From Allodiplogaster sudhausi (Eukaryota; Nematoda; Chromadorea; Rhabditida; Diplogasteridae): DNA of 64,000 bases. This document shows positions 46,101 through 56,459 of this stretch, in pieces. The position numbers and the translations under genes were made by a program. The notes beneath the pieces are model-generated. The model was not told where the DNA came from. It worked only from the letters and a program-made list of their open reading frames with translations, and did no database searches. Positions within the stretch are counted from its first letter, which is position 1, and every line of letters begins with the position of its first letter. Location of the stretch: assembly GCA_945643635.1 (NCBI GenBank), contig CALZFC010000303.1:202501-266500 (forward strand), read 5' to 3'.

Positions 46101-46877
46101 TGCGTTGACAATGGTGAGCTCTCTTCACTTATCGTATTCTTCTTATTGTTAGTTCGAGAATAGAACTCTAATAATTTATTTATTGCTTTTTTTAATGAAA
46201 AAAGAGATAACCTTTGCAGGTTGACATCAACTTCGACCCGGAAAGCGTGCTTGACGACGCGGACAGCCTGCTTGAAGTCGGAGCTTCACCACAATTCAAA
46301 GATTTTATCGGTAAGTCGGCGTTGTAACAAAAGAGCCAGACGTATGTAATATGCAAATAAGATGGCTGCTCATTTTTCAGAATTCTCTGTCGCCGTGGAC
46401 GTCGCGAAGCGGCACTGTGCTTATTTTTATTACCTCTCCTTCCACCCATTCCTCAAGTATGCCATATAATGACCTTTCTGACTATTCGCAATGGAAAAAA
46501 TTAGATATAAGGCAGTGTAAATTGAAAACAATTGTTTTATTTAATCCATTTTCTGTCAACCTGTTATTTTATAACAGGATTTAGAATATGAGCACTGTTT
46601 GCCATTCCTGATGATAGGTATAATTGCCAGGAAGTTGATTTGACAATTTTTCCAATCGTCTGGATTCCAATAAGTTTCCACTTGTAAATCACAGGATAAA
46701 ATAACAGCTTAACAGAAAATGGATAAAATAGACAAATTTTTTTATTGACACTATCTTATATGTACTAACCATATCCATGCTCGTAACTAATCATTTTCTT
46801 AATCTGTCAGTCCGAGGCCTAAGAAGATTGAAGAGACCCTCCGGCGCAAGCTCGTGACGATCGCCAAGAAGAGTTAG
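42366..46877 (+). pseudogene. Protein kinase-like gene, copy 2 (start codon and one splice acceptor lost)
   Basis: Exons by homology to copy 1: 42366-42410, 43221-43289, about 43898-44005, 44162-44320, 45543-45623, 45739-45818, 46029-46113, 46220-46310, 46381-46456, 46811-46877. It keeps a proper glycine loop (LGRGGYADVF), AVKK, SEIFIL, HRD, IVDFG, GTMAFQAPE and DSWSLGR, and has no internal stop. The catalytic loop is HRDITTTN, lacking the Lys of active Ser/Thr kinases. The start codon position is CAG, and the exon 3 acceptor AG is replaced (TTCCGG at the junction). Exon 8 is 21 bases longer than in copy 1. A TTAA-type insert (43662 to about 43800) lies in the preceding intron. It could be read from another start or be a pseudogene. 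Confidence 0.7.
43662..43800. mobile_element. Left end of a TTAA element in kinase copy 2
   Basis: Reads TTAAGAGAACCCTCTGTAAG, then GCCTGCCCCGGGGAA and ACTTTGAAAACTTTATGAGG, the terminal block of the TTAA family. Copy 1 lacks it. It stops just before the block shared by both copies (GAGCAAAAGTGGACGATTGA). Confidence 0.6.
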
Positions 46878-47082
46878 TGCTTGATTCAAGCCTATCATAT
46901 AAGATAATAATGAGAGAAGAGTTCAAACAGACAGGGAGAGAAAGAGAGAAAGAAAGAGAGAGTGAGAGTCTATGGGGTGATATAATATAGCAATAATTCG
47001 ATGACTACTTTGCAGCGTCCCCGGCAGTCGGCGTCTCTGAACAGCAAGCGTTGTTTGAGTTAGTTGACCATGAGTGCGAGGG

Positions 47083-47087
47083 ACAGA

Positions 47088-47118
<31 letters not shown>

Positions 47119-47174
47119 CGAGAGCGAGTGAGCGAGAGAGAGGGAGAGGGAGAGAGAGAGGGAGGGAGAGAGAG
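47083..47174. repeat. (AG)n microsatellite
   Basis: AG-rich tract between kinase copy 2 and the membrane-protein gene. Confidence 0.9.
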
Positions 47175-47393
47175 AAGTTGCTACTGAACCACTCGTTGGG
47201 GCATAACGGAGTGTGACCAATAAAAAGTGGCTGTAATATATTCCTGTTCAATTTGAACTGCCATCAAAAGCATATTACGGTTGACACTCATATAATGTAA
47301 ACGATAGCACTTAATAATTGTCTTCCATTTCTCATAAGATTTTCGGATCGTGGGCCATGGCTGCGAAAGCAGTTTGTGAAGGAAGGCCAGGCG

Positions 47394-48506
47394 ATGGTGA
47401 AACATGGTAGGGAGCTGGTCGCCTACTACAAAGCCTCGCTGCTCGCCCAAAAAGACTCCGCCATTGCCACCCTCACCGATATGGCTGACGCCTCCGCCCC
47501 GCCGGCCAAGGTTTCTGCGCAAATTTCCGCCGCGAATTTTCAAGCGGGAGTATTTTTGCAATTTCTTCTGTCAATAAGATATTCTTAGCAGGTTCTCTCC
47601 ATCTTCCTGTGGTCTTCGGTGCTGGTGCTCGTGGCGTCGCTGTGCTTCTCTCTCGGCGCCTCTCTCGGTGGATTCTGTGCACCCTTCACTTTGCTCGTCG
47701 CCGTCCCTCTCTACGCCTATCACTGCTCCCTCAAGGGAGTACGCGCATTTCCGAACTTTTCTGTTGCAGAAAAGATTGTGATCTGAAAGAAAGTAAATGT
47801 TTCCAGTCGTCGCTGGCGGACAAGCTCGGCAACGCCGGCCTCGCCGGTCTCCTGCTCTTCTCAGCCTTCGCTCATCTCCACATCTACGCTGAGCCCTTCG
47901 CCTTCCTCCACCCGGCCTTCGCTGGAATTGCCTACTACGTCTGTTTTCACATTTTGGAGATTTAATCATAGATTCCCGAAGAGTGATACCGTATCTGATC
48001 TCTTCCCATATCCTACCGTATCCCTTCTTACAGTACGCCGCTCCGTTCATCGGCTCGTCACGCGTGAACATGCTTGCCGCTTCCCTCGGCGGAGCATTCG
48101 CTGCTCTCTTCGCAGTTGGCGTCCTTCTCGGCTCGGTCAAAAGAATATAAATTTCATTGGAATTGTTATTCACGAAATCATACTTTATAATCATAAAACG
48201 AAGTAATTTTACTTGAGGCCTCGGTGTCGTACCTGGCCTTCGCGACCTTCTATTCGCTGGCAGGCTTCGCGGTGCTCCAGTACATCTATGCCCACGGTGC
48301 CGAGGTAAACGACTGCTTTGGAATATAGAATTTAAATTCAGAAACAAAATAAAATAAATGAAAATTCAGTGATGAATCATTGATCTTTTCAGCCGGCGCA
48401 CGTCTACCAGCTGGCGTACCTGACGGGAATCCTCTACGCCAAGGCTCTCGGCCTCTTCCTCTTCGGCTCGCACGAGCCGTACGCGGCCCAGGAAGTCAGC
48501 AAGTAG
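47394..48506 (+). CDS. Multi-pass membrane protein, unknown family
   Basis: Six exons, all phase 0 and without lesions: 47394-47510, 47592-47738, 47807-47938, 48034-48135, 48218-48304, 48393-48506; 232 aa from ATG 47394. A hydrophilic start (MVKHGRELVAYYKASLLAQK) leads to about six hydrophobic segments: FLWSSVLVLVASLCFSL, FTLLVAVPLYAYHC, AGLLLFSAFAHLHIYA, AASLGGAFAALFAVGVLLGS, YLAFATFYSLAGFAVL, LAYLTGILYAKALGLFLF. The tail is short and polar. Each exon encodes about one helix. No family motif recognised. The first exon opens after an AG acceptor at 47372, so a non-coding leader or extra 5' exon is possible. AATAAA follows at 48648. Confidence 0.75.
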
Positions 48507-48647
48507 GGAGCCTCTTCCCTCCGTCCAGCTCACTTGGGACCGGCCCTCCCTCCCCTTCCGATCCCTCTTCCCCCACTCGCAGATATAAAGGCCGATGGGC
48601 TGGATATGGTTGTGTTTCTATAAGCATTTGGTTCTACAGAGCCATGA

Positions 48648-48653
48648 AATAAA
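48648..48653 (+). terminator. Polyadenylation signal AATAAA
   Basis: Canonical hexamer 142 bases after the stop of the membrane-protein gene. Confidence 0.6.
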
Positions 48654-48925
48654 TAGAAATGATAATTTTAAGAATTATCGGTTGTCCGTTATCCGACGTA
48701 CGGTTAATCTTGATCTGCTGCACGATTAATCCCACTGGTCACAGTCAAATTTATAAATCATTTTTGAGCGTCTGCTACACAACACGTTAAATATATGCTA
48801 ATGCCTATTTCAGCACTTTTATAATGGTCTTGAATGAATGTTTAAGAGCTGGAATTTATCATACACTTATTTCAATTTACTTCTGCCTCAATTACTGCAC
48901 TTATAAATTGTTTGTTTGGCGTCAG

Positions 48926-49081
48926 GGCTGGCGCATCGAGCAACGGACGCTATTTGGGTATCGCCCTGGACACTTTGTGCTGAGTTTCCTACAGTACCGC
49001 TCAACGGCGAGATGTCAATTCTATGTCGGCTATGGAGGCCGCGACCAAATGGGCCAAGTGGAATATCTCGCGGTGATGAAC
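48926..49081 (+). CDS. Possible exon, product unknown
   Basis: After GGCGTCAG one frame reads GWRIEQRTLFGYRPGHFVLS and continues through FYVGYGGRDQMGQVEYLA to a GTGATG donor-like site. The composition is coding-like and Tyr/Gly rich. A second frame is also open, so the reading is uncertain and no partners were found. Confidence 0.25.
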
Positions 49082-49648
49082 GTTTTCAGGCAAATCACAT
49101 ATCAATATGGGATCCCTGAATTTTTTCCCCTCTTTCTACCTCTCACTTGCCCCGTTCTCTGCAGAATAAAGAAGGGCTAATCATGGTTCTATCGCATTAC
49201 AGAAGCAAAATAAGAATTTTTTCTATTCAGATCATACAATCTTTAAGTTTCAGTGCAGAAAAAAACCGATGTCAATTTCGTTTCTTCTTACAATTATACC
49301 CGGAGAATCATTCTTTCTCTTACGTCACTCATCCCGACATCATTTCAACAGACACCAGAATTCTTCGATGGTAAAAGATAAAATGCACTTTCTACATGAT
49401 TTTATATCGAACGACAATCAAAACCAAAACAAAAGCTTCCTTCTTCTCCCGTTTAGCTGCTTTTCATGAATCTTACTTCAAGCTTTTCTGAATCACAAAA
49501 CACAACCACACACTTTTGTATCCAATGAAAGTTTTCTTGGACTCCTGGCATCAGGCTAGGATCGAGTCTGTTTCTCTCTCTCTCTCTCTTTCTCTCCTTC
49601 TGCCCGCTATCTCGCTTTGTCTTAGCCGCGCAATCAGCTTGTAGCCTC

Positions 49649-50209
49649 ATGCTGACAAACCAACAGAAGAAAGATTCAGCATGCCAGATTCTGCCCAAGC
49701 ACACACCGCTATTTTTTCCTTCGGTGTACAGCAATTGGTTGAAACCTGGTGGAAAAGGCAGGGTAATCTCTGTGCCCAATCTTCCCCCTCCAGAATGCGT
49801 GGTGCCCTGCCCTCGCGAGAAGGTGTGCTGCATCGTGGGCTTTGGAAAATACAAGTGCTGCGATGACATGGAGTCCGCGCGTTGTCGAGGTTTGCTCTTT
49901 ATGCAAATTACATATGTGTAAAAATATTAAAAAAAAAAAAAGTAAACATCAATTTTCTTTTAGTTTTTGTTTAAAATAATAATCATAAAAGTCATAGTTT
50001 TTTTTTGAAATGTGGTCCTTTTTGCACTTCTACTAACTTCTTGCAGGAGAAGTGGCCGCCGGGACCGCGGACGCTGCTCAAAAGTTTACATTTAATTTAC
50101 TTTCCTCATCCATCTCATGTAGGGCACATACATATGTAGTGTGCAATCACTTTTATCACCGTTGCAAAACGCGTTGCTGCTTCCGTAATCACAATATCCG
50201 ACCTGATTG
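49649..50209 (+). CDS. Cysteine-rich small protein, probable exons
   Basis: A frame through 49790-49889 reads PPECVVPCPREKVCC and then YKCCDDMESARCRG before a GTTTGC donor. In phase, after CTTGCAG, 50047-50209 continues and adds CNHFYHRCKTRCCF before a stop. Paired and spaced cysteines suggest a disulfide-stabilised secreted domain, but no signal peptide exon was located and no family is assigned. The upstream ORF start at 49649 is nominal; the Cys exon may begin at an acceptor near 49793. Confidence 0.45.
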
Positions 50210-50492
50210 ACCTTGTTTCTAGATTGTCGGCTTCTCTCAGCCGACTGCCAGTTCACTCCAAGCGATGACAACGAATCAACATCAGACTCTGACTTATTAC
50301 TTATGCCGACTAAAGCTAATGAATGATAGAAATTCATGGACATGAATCACAATAAAGGATCACAAATCTCAACCGTAACCCGTATTTTCCATGAACAAGC
50401 TTACGTTCTTTTAGGTTAATTTGTAACGGAAATACAAAGGGCTGTAACCGAAGCAACCAAATCGAAACAATAAATGAACATCTCACTCAGAC

Positions 50493-52121
50493 TTATGAAT
50501 TCTGTAGAATAAATTGCGTTCTTTTAGGTTCCTTTGTAACTAACAACCAAGGCGAAACATTAGGCAGGAAGTGCCTGGGAGCGGGGAGAATGAGGAGGGG
50601 AGATTGGGGGGGGGGTGTCAGGGTATTGTAGCTGTGACCGCCAGCGAGATCGATGGGAACCTCTCCGTCGTAATCGGCCCGGAAGCGAGAGACATCTTTG
50701 GGGTCCTTCAAGGTCGTCTTCCACTCGCTGGACCCGGTGATCGGGAAGTATGACCAGGTGCTCTTCGGGCAGTCCGTTCCGCAGTAGTGGATGACCTTCA
50801 CGAAGTACTTGTCCTGTAATAAAAGTATTAATTGTAGGTTATGAGGAAATTAATTATCTATGCTAATGAATACGATCATCAGATGTCAGTATCATCAATC
50901 GATCGCGAAGTTAGAAATAGAATCAAGCAAATTAACTAACACCAACGAGGGGGGGGGGAGATTATTTGGTACTATTTCGGTTTGACTACCAAAAACCTCA
51001 ATTTTTTGCTGAAACTTGCCCTAGGGGGATATTTGATGCGAGAAAGCTGAATATGAATTACATTTTAGTATGAGTGGAGAGAGCAGAAGTCTTGCTAGAT
51101 GGAAGAAGACGTTGCAATATCGCTGCAGAGTGAATCGCAGATTGTCGTGAATATGTCTGCCAGTCAGAAATTGTTCAATGATCGAGATGAAGAGTTGCTT
51201 GGCTGACTAGATAGATTGCTAACCGCTTCAAGCGGCTCTTTATGCACTCTGGCAATGTTCCCTCGCCTTCGACAATGTCTCCATTGGGTTCCTAATAAAA
51301 CTATTTTAATACTGACAATGAGTTTTTCAAAGATATTCCAAATGCTCAAAAGACCGTTGTGAATTCCTCGGGCTGGTAGCCGTCGCAGACTCGAATGCGC
51401 ACATCTCCGGGATGTCTGCGAATCAGCGCGGTCACCTGCCAGTAGTTGTGCAGCAGCACATTCACGCGGCCAACCTAACGAGAACATAATTTTAAAGGAC
51501 TTGTTGGTCTGTATCAAAATATTCTTTTTTTAAATCTTTTTTTGCTCCTAATTGCTGTCAGTTCTCTCGCCACGGTGGTTAAGATTTATCTTCGTCCCCT
51601 CCCCCCTCACTCTTGCTAACCTTAATAATCCTCATAACAGGTAAGAGACTGTTGACTCGGCAACTCCACCAGGAGTCACCTAAAGAGCCGCAGTCGATAG
51701 GAATATTTCAATATTTTCTTTTGAATTATAAATTCACAGGAATCGCTTTTATATAGAACACACAAAATAAAGCATGACATACTCTCTGGATGAAGACTCC
51801 GCGATCGTTTCGGTCATTCGGGTTCACAGATGGGAAGTTGCGACCGCCGTAAAGAGTCATGCCGATAGGAGTGCGGCATCGACTACCGTAATCTTCCTTT
51901 CGCGGTAGGATCACTTCACGGCAGGCGCCCAGATGTGGATTGTGTAGAACGCCGAAGCGAATGTGGCAACCCGCCGCCAGAATAGTCAGTGCAAGGATAT
52001 CAAGTAGCAATAGAAGGTGAGAGAGGGAGGAATCCTTCAGACGACTTACGAAATGAACCGTGTCTGCCGGAATGCCTCGCACAGAAACGCCATTGATGCT
52101 GATGATTTGGTCTCTTTTCAT
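50493..52121 (-). CDS. PDZ-domain protein, partial
   Basis: Minus-strand exons: 51783-52121, 51621-51679, 51355-51474, 51224-51291, 51111-51156, 50493-50813. The first exon holds the end of one PDZ domain (RDQIISINGVSVRGIPADTV, then FVSRLKDSS). It then begins a second (REVILPRKEDYG, TPIGMTLYGG, RGVFIQR), continued by VTPGGVAEST and VGRVNVLLHNYWQVTALI. PDZ domains bind C-terminal peptides of partner proteins. The second exon is 59 bases and needs a one-base shift to join its neighbour in phase. Later exons encode KYFVKVIHYCGTDCPKS and TWSYFPITGSSEW, unrecognised. The start of the first PDZ domain is absent, so ATG 52121 may be internal to a longer gene. Confidence 0.6.
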
Positions 52122-52332
52122 ACTTCATAATTAGACCACATTTATGCCCACCGGTGGGGCGTCTAATTTACTGAGATGAATGATCATCGTCTGCTTCATT
52201 CACTTCATTACCATTTGTCTCCCCTCAAGACTTTTACAGTGTCAACGCATCACTTCAAACAAATACATTTATTTTCCTAACTGAGTGTGATGTCAACGGA
52301 AGTAGGCTGAGAACAGGGAGAATAAAAGGGGT

Positions 52333-53956
52333 CTAGCGGCCGAGGTAAACGGAGGCAACGACGAGGCGAAGCTCCTCCAGGTTGCCCTGAAATGAAATGG
52401 AATTCAAAATATTCTCAAAAAAATAGAAGACCTCAGTGCCGTTGCCAATCTGGCGGCGGACGACTTGGATCTCCTTGGCCTCGATTCCCGTGGCGAGATT
52501 AGAGGAACGCGGTTGGTAGAAAAATGCGCGGTGGCCATCGTAGTAGAGGCCTGAAATGAGAATGGAATATTCTTTTGGAATATTCCAATTATGAGAATGG
52601 AATATTCTGTTGGAATATTCCAATTATGAGAATGGAATATTCTGTTGGAATATGCGAATTCTTATTAGAATTCCAGTAGTTAACCATGGATTTTAGAATA
52701 AACAATTCTGGCCGTTCCTACGCATATGCTAGACTGTTTTTCTGCCAACCACGGTCGGCATCGTAGAAAGCGGGCGGCCGCGGTACTCCTTGGAGACGTG
52801 CTCAGAGAGACTCCTTCTGATGGAGAGGAGCAGGCGGGAGGTATTTGGACGGGGGAGCCTGCTGGTACTGCTGCTGGAGGGGCATTCCGGAGCGGTGCTG
52901 GAGAGGAACGAGATGGCCGGGCGCGCCGTAGGAAGGAGCCTAAGATGAGTATTCTTCCAGAAAGGAATTTCGATTATTCCAATTTCTTCACCTCAACTGC
53001 GGTCTTGACATTCGAATTCTCTGCGTAGTAATAGGCCTGCTGGCCATCATAGTGGATTCCTAAATGGTAATAAAATGATTAGGGCATAGGCAAGCATTTC
53101 CCCTGGAAGTGCAACTGATGCTTGGTGGATTCCTTCGCAATCTATCGATTGGAAGGTCAGCCTATGTCGTCCTTCATTCCACCTCTTGTTCTGGCCCTCT
53201 CGCCTAACCCTTGACGGCGTCGTAGAAGGGCGGGCGGCGAGGTACATCTGAGTGAGCTGAGGCGGCGCGAGCTGGCGGCTGCCGTAGCCGTCCCCGTAGA
53301 GCTCCTTGTGCAGCGCGGGGACCACGTACGAGGGAGCCTAAGCAGAGTTTACACTCATTGCTATCAATATTCAAATTACAGAATATGATAGATCTAATTC
53401 ATTTTCGCTTGTTATTCGCGTGGAAGTTGGCTGGCCAGCATTTCGTTTTTGCCATTTCTCAATGCGTTCTTCCTCTCTCTCGCTTGTATAATAATCCACC
53501 TTCTCAATCGCCGTCGCGACGTTGGCAGCGTTGTCTCGGTAGTAGTACGCACGTTGGCCGTCAAAGAAGAGTCCTGAAGAGATTCTCTCTTAGATTCAGA
53601 AGAATCTCCCAATCCCTCACCGCGGTCGGAGTCGTAAAAGGCGGGTAGCTTAGCATCCACGAGAGGCTGGGAGACGTGCATCGGCGCCTCCACACGGTTA
53701 CCGTATCCCTGGCCGAGGTAGTCGAGGGGAGGGGGGAGCTGTAAGAAATCTCGAATTTCCCGATACGGAATCAAGGATAGACAGATAGGGATTGAGAGGG
53801 TCTAGAAGTTGGAAGAAGTATGTATGTAGGTAGAAATGGATACGAGAACGGAAATGGCAATCGAATGATCAGAGGATGGGGGATTGGAGTTCTTGGGAAA
53901 AGGGGCGAAAGAGAATGAGGGAAGGTAGAGAAACTGACAGCGGACTGATAAGCCAT
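52333..53956 (-). CDS. Novel protein of three repeated two-exon modules
   Basis: Minus-strand exons: 53939-53956 (MAYQSA), then module A 53621-53738 + 53500-53573, module B 53209-53337 + 52992-53059, module C 52750-52939 + 52432-52550, and tail 52333-52386. Each module has a Pro/Gln/Tyr-rich exon ending FYD-x-D-R-G (A: AFYDSDRG; B: FYDAVKG; C: AFYDADRG) and a following exon of the form G-L/I-x-Y/F-DG-x-R/Q-AYYY...N-V-x-TA-x-E (A: LFFDGQRAYYY; B: IHYDGQQAYYY; C: LYYDGHRAFFY). The tail is LRLVVASVYLGR. Module B's first exon is 129 bases where 3n+1 is needed, and module C's has an in-frame TGA. No signal peptide or known domain. Looks like a structural or adaptor protein, function unknown. Confidence 0.65.
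52556..52660. repeat. Three tandem 35-bp units with a GGAATATTCC palindrome
   Basis: Three adjacent 35-base units (ATGAGAATGGAATATTC...) in the intron between the two exons of module C. Units 1 and 2 keep the perfect palindrome GGAATATTCC; unit 3 has GGAATATGCG. Confidence 0.9.
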
Positions 53957-54005
53957 GTTCGCAGCGAGAAGAGCCTTCGTTGTCCACAGGAAGTGATGAA
54001 AGATA

Positions 54006-55129
54006 CAGTCCCGCCCAGGATCTTGGCACCAAGGATGCGTCGGACGCATCGGACGCATCCAAATGCATCCTCATTAATAACTATTTTCCTAGGAAAGACT
54101 AAAATATTTTAACTTTTACATTAGTTTGCTTATAGAGAACGGATGCTACTGATAAAAAATCGATAATTTTTAATCATTTGATAAGAAGTTATCAGTTTTT
54201 GCTTATAAAAAATTTAATTTCTAATGTTTTTCAACGAAATTTCTCCTGTACCATTATTTTGTCTTTACTCACATCCCCAAATAATAACATTAGAGATTGT
54301 ATCATTGATAACGGAAATCGATAAAACATGCTCATGTGATGAAAAGATTCGCCTTACGATTCTGAATCTAATTATGTAATCAGTTTTCAAAATTAAATGC
54401 CGGTTAACAATATATCTTTGATTGTGTGTACTTTGCATTAGTTTCTTCAGAAAGAACAGGACAGGGAGGCCTCGCAGGCCGAGGGGGCGGGGCCTAACCC
54501 TTTTTTTCTCTGCCTGTGCTATTTCGCTACCTCAAACTTGGGTAATTAAACCGGGGACGAAAAAGGGGCGCGTCACCTTTCTAAGGTTCAATGGTAGTGC
54601 AGCAACCTATATTTATTTGAAGCATCATACCAAGCCAAAATTTTGACAAAGTCCTAGACTATGGGGAATCCTGTAGAAAGTAATGCAAACATACACAATC
54701 AAAAATATAGTGTAAGCCGGCCCTTTATTTTGAAAAACTGATTACGTAGTTAGATTCAGAATCGTTTGGCGAATCTTCTCACCTAATGAACATGAGTGAT
54801 AAGGTCTGATTTATCGATTTCCGTTATCAATGATACAATCTCTAATTTTATTATTTGGGGATGTTGGTAGAGACAAAATAATGGAACAGGAGAAATTTCA
54901 TTAAAAAATATAAGAAATGAAATTTTTTATAAGCAAAAACTGATAACTTCTTATCAAATGATTAGAAATTATCGATGTTTTAGCAGTAGCATCCGTTCTC
55001 TATAAGCAAACTAATGTACAAGTTAAAATATTTTAGTCTTTCCTAAGAAAATAGTTATTAACGAGGATGCATTTGGATGCGTCCGATGCGTCCGACGCTT
55101 CCTTGGTACCAAGATCCTGGGCGGGACTG
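54006..55129. mobile_element. Tc1/mariner-type foldback element, TA flanks, 1.1 kb
   Basis: Ends CAGTCCCGCCCAGGATCTTG, present inverted at 55110-55129, with TA on each side. The arms share GACGCATCGGACGCATCC, CTATTTTCCTAGG-like and TTTGCTTATAGAGAACGGAT segments over more than 300 bases. The middle (about 54440-54640) contains unrelated GC-rich sequence including TAATTAAACCGG, also seen near 4522. No transposase. It ends 50 bases upstream of the start codon of the three-module gene. Confidence 0.8.
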
Positions 55130-55139
55130 TACCTATTCT

Positions 55140-56440
55140 GGCCGCTTTTATACACTCCAAATCGTCTAAGAATTTGCATTTTGATAGTAAAGTGCAATGT
55201 ACGCGATGTACATACTTGTAAATATCCTTTTGACGTTTCGTTAGTGCTTTCAGAATGAGTTAAGCGAGATTACGTGACAGCGAGATAAAATATGTTTGTA
55301 CATAGTATGTATTTTTGGTTCAGTAATGAACATTGGGCACTAAATACATATACATATTTGCATGCTCCCACTACAGAAGTAGTGCTCGAATTACTCTAAA
55401 TATATTTGCATGCTGCAATTATCCGAAGTAAAAGTGAAATTAGAATACCAAGTGAAAATTTGGTATGTTTAATTATTCTTAATTTTTAAATGCTCATGGC
55501 CATTAACTTTTTAAAAGAAAAAAAGCGATGAAAAAAGTACATACCTTGTAAATATGTACATACAAATCCATTGATATTGCGTGAGCACTTTCGGAAAAAA
55601 AGTTAAGAGATTTAGGGAAAGGGAAAAATAAGTTAAACTTTTCACTAAAGAACAAAGAGTACTTCATATTATATGCATATATAATCTTTTAAATACATAT
55701 GTACCTCCTTTTCTATTAGTTGCAATCAGCAAAATAGAAATCAAATATATTTATGCTCTCAAGGCTGGTAGGAAATATTGTTAATATGAATTGGGGTATA
55801 ATGAAGGAAGAATACTATGATATAGAACGCAGCATATTAACTGCGGAGGAAAATGCTACGTACCCAGGGGATAGAGAGATCCGTGCAAATAAAATAAGAT
55901 CACATTTTTCTAGTTCCTTTCCCTGAAGTTCTCAAGCACTGCAAAAGAGCACTTGTAAACTTGATGAAAACTTGAGTACATTCATGACAAAATAAAGAAT
56001 GGCCAGGAGAATTCCCAGCCATTTCACAATGATACCGACGTCGAAGGCGGATGACTCCGCCATTTCTGCAGATAATCAACGGTCCTTCGGCGTTTCTACA
56101 TATTTCCGTGGCCTATTCATGCTGAAGATTGGCATATAACACTGACTGAAATCAAGAGCATTTATTTAAAATATTTCTTGTTATCTCCGTCTGAAATTAA
56201 ATGATATCCTATTATATTTAGTAAATAATTTTTAATTACCTCATTTAATTTAAATTATTTTTGAGGATTAAGCGTTTCAGGCGAAAGAATATATCGAATA
56301 TAATTACTTGTTTCTCTTTGTTCAGTTTTTACCACCCGCTCTCTCCAAGAAGGTTCGCTGATAAACTCTCATTCTTTTAAGAAGAAGAAAGATCTTCCAG
56401 ACTTGTCTTCGTTTTTAGATGACTAAATTTTATCTTCTAT
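55140..56440. other. AT-rich region, no gene seen
   Basis: No exon, RNA gene or inverted repeat that I can support. It should contain the promoter and any 5' exons of the downstream solenoid gene. Confidence 0.4.
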
Positions 56441-56459
56441 TATTCCTTGTGCTTTTCAG

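Noticed and set aside
48824..49180. Full 118-codon ORF as a gene
   Set aside because: The first third is intron-like and AT-rich; only the part after 48925 has coding character, and that weakly.
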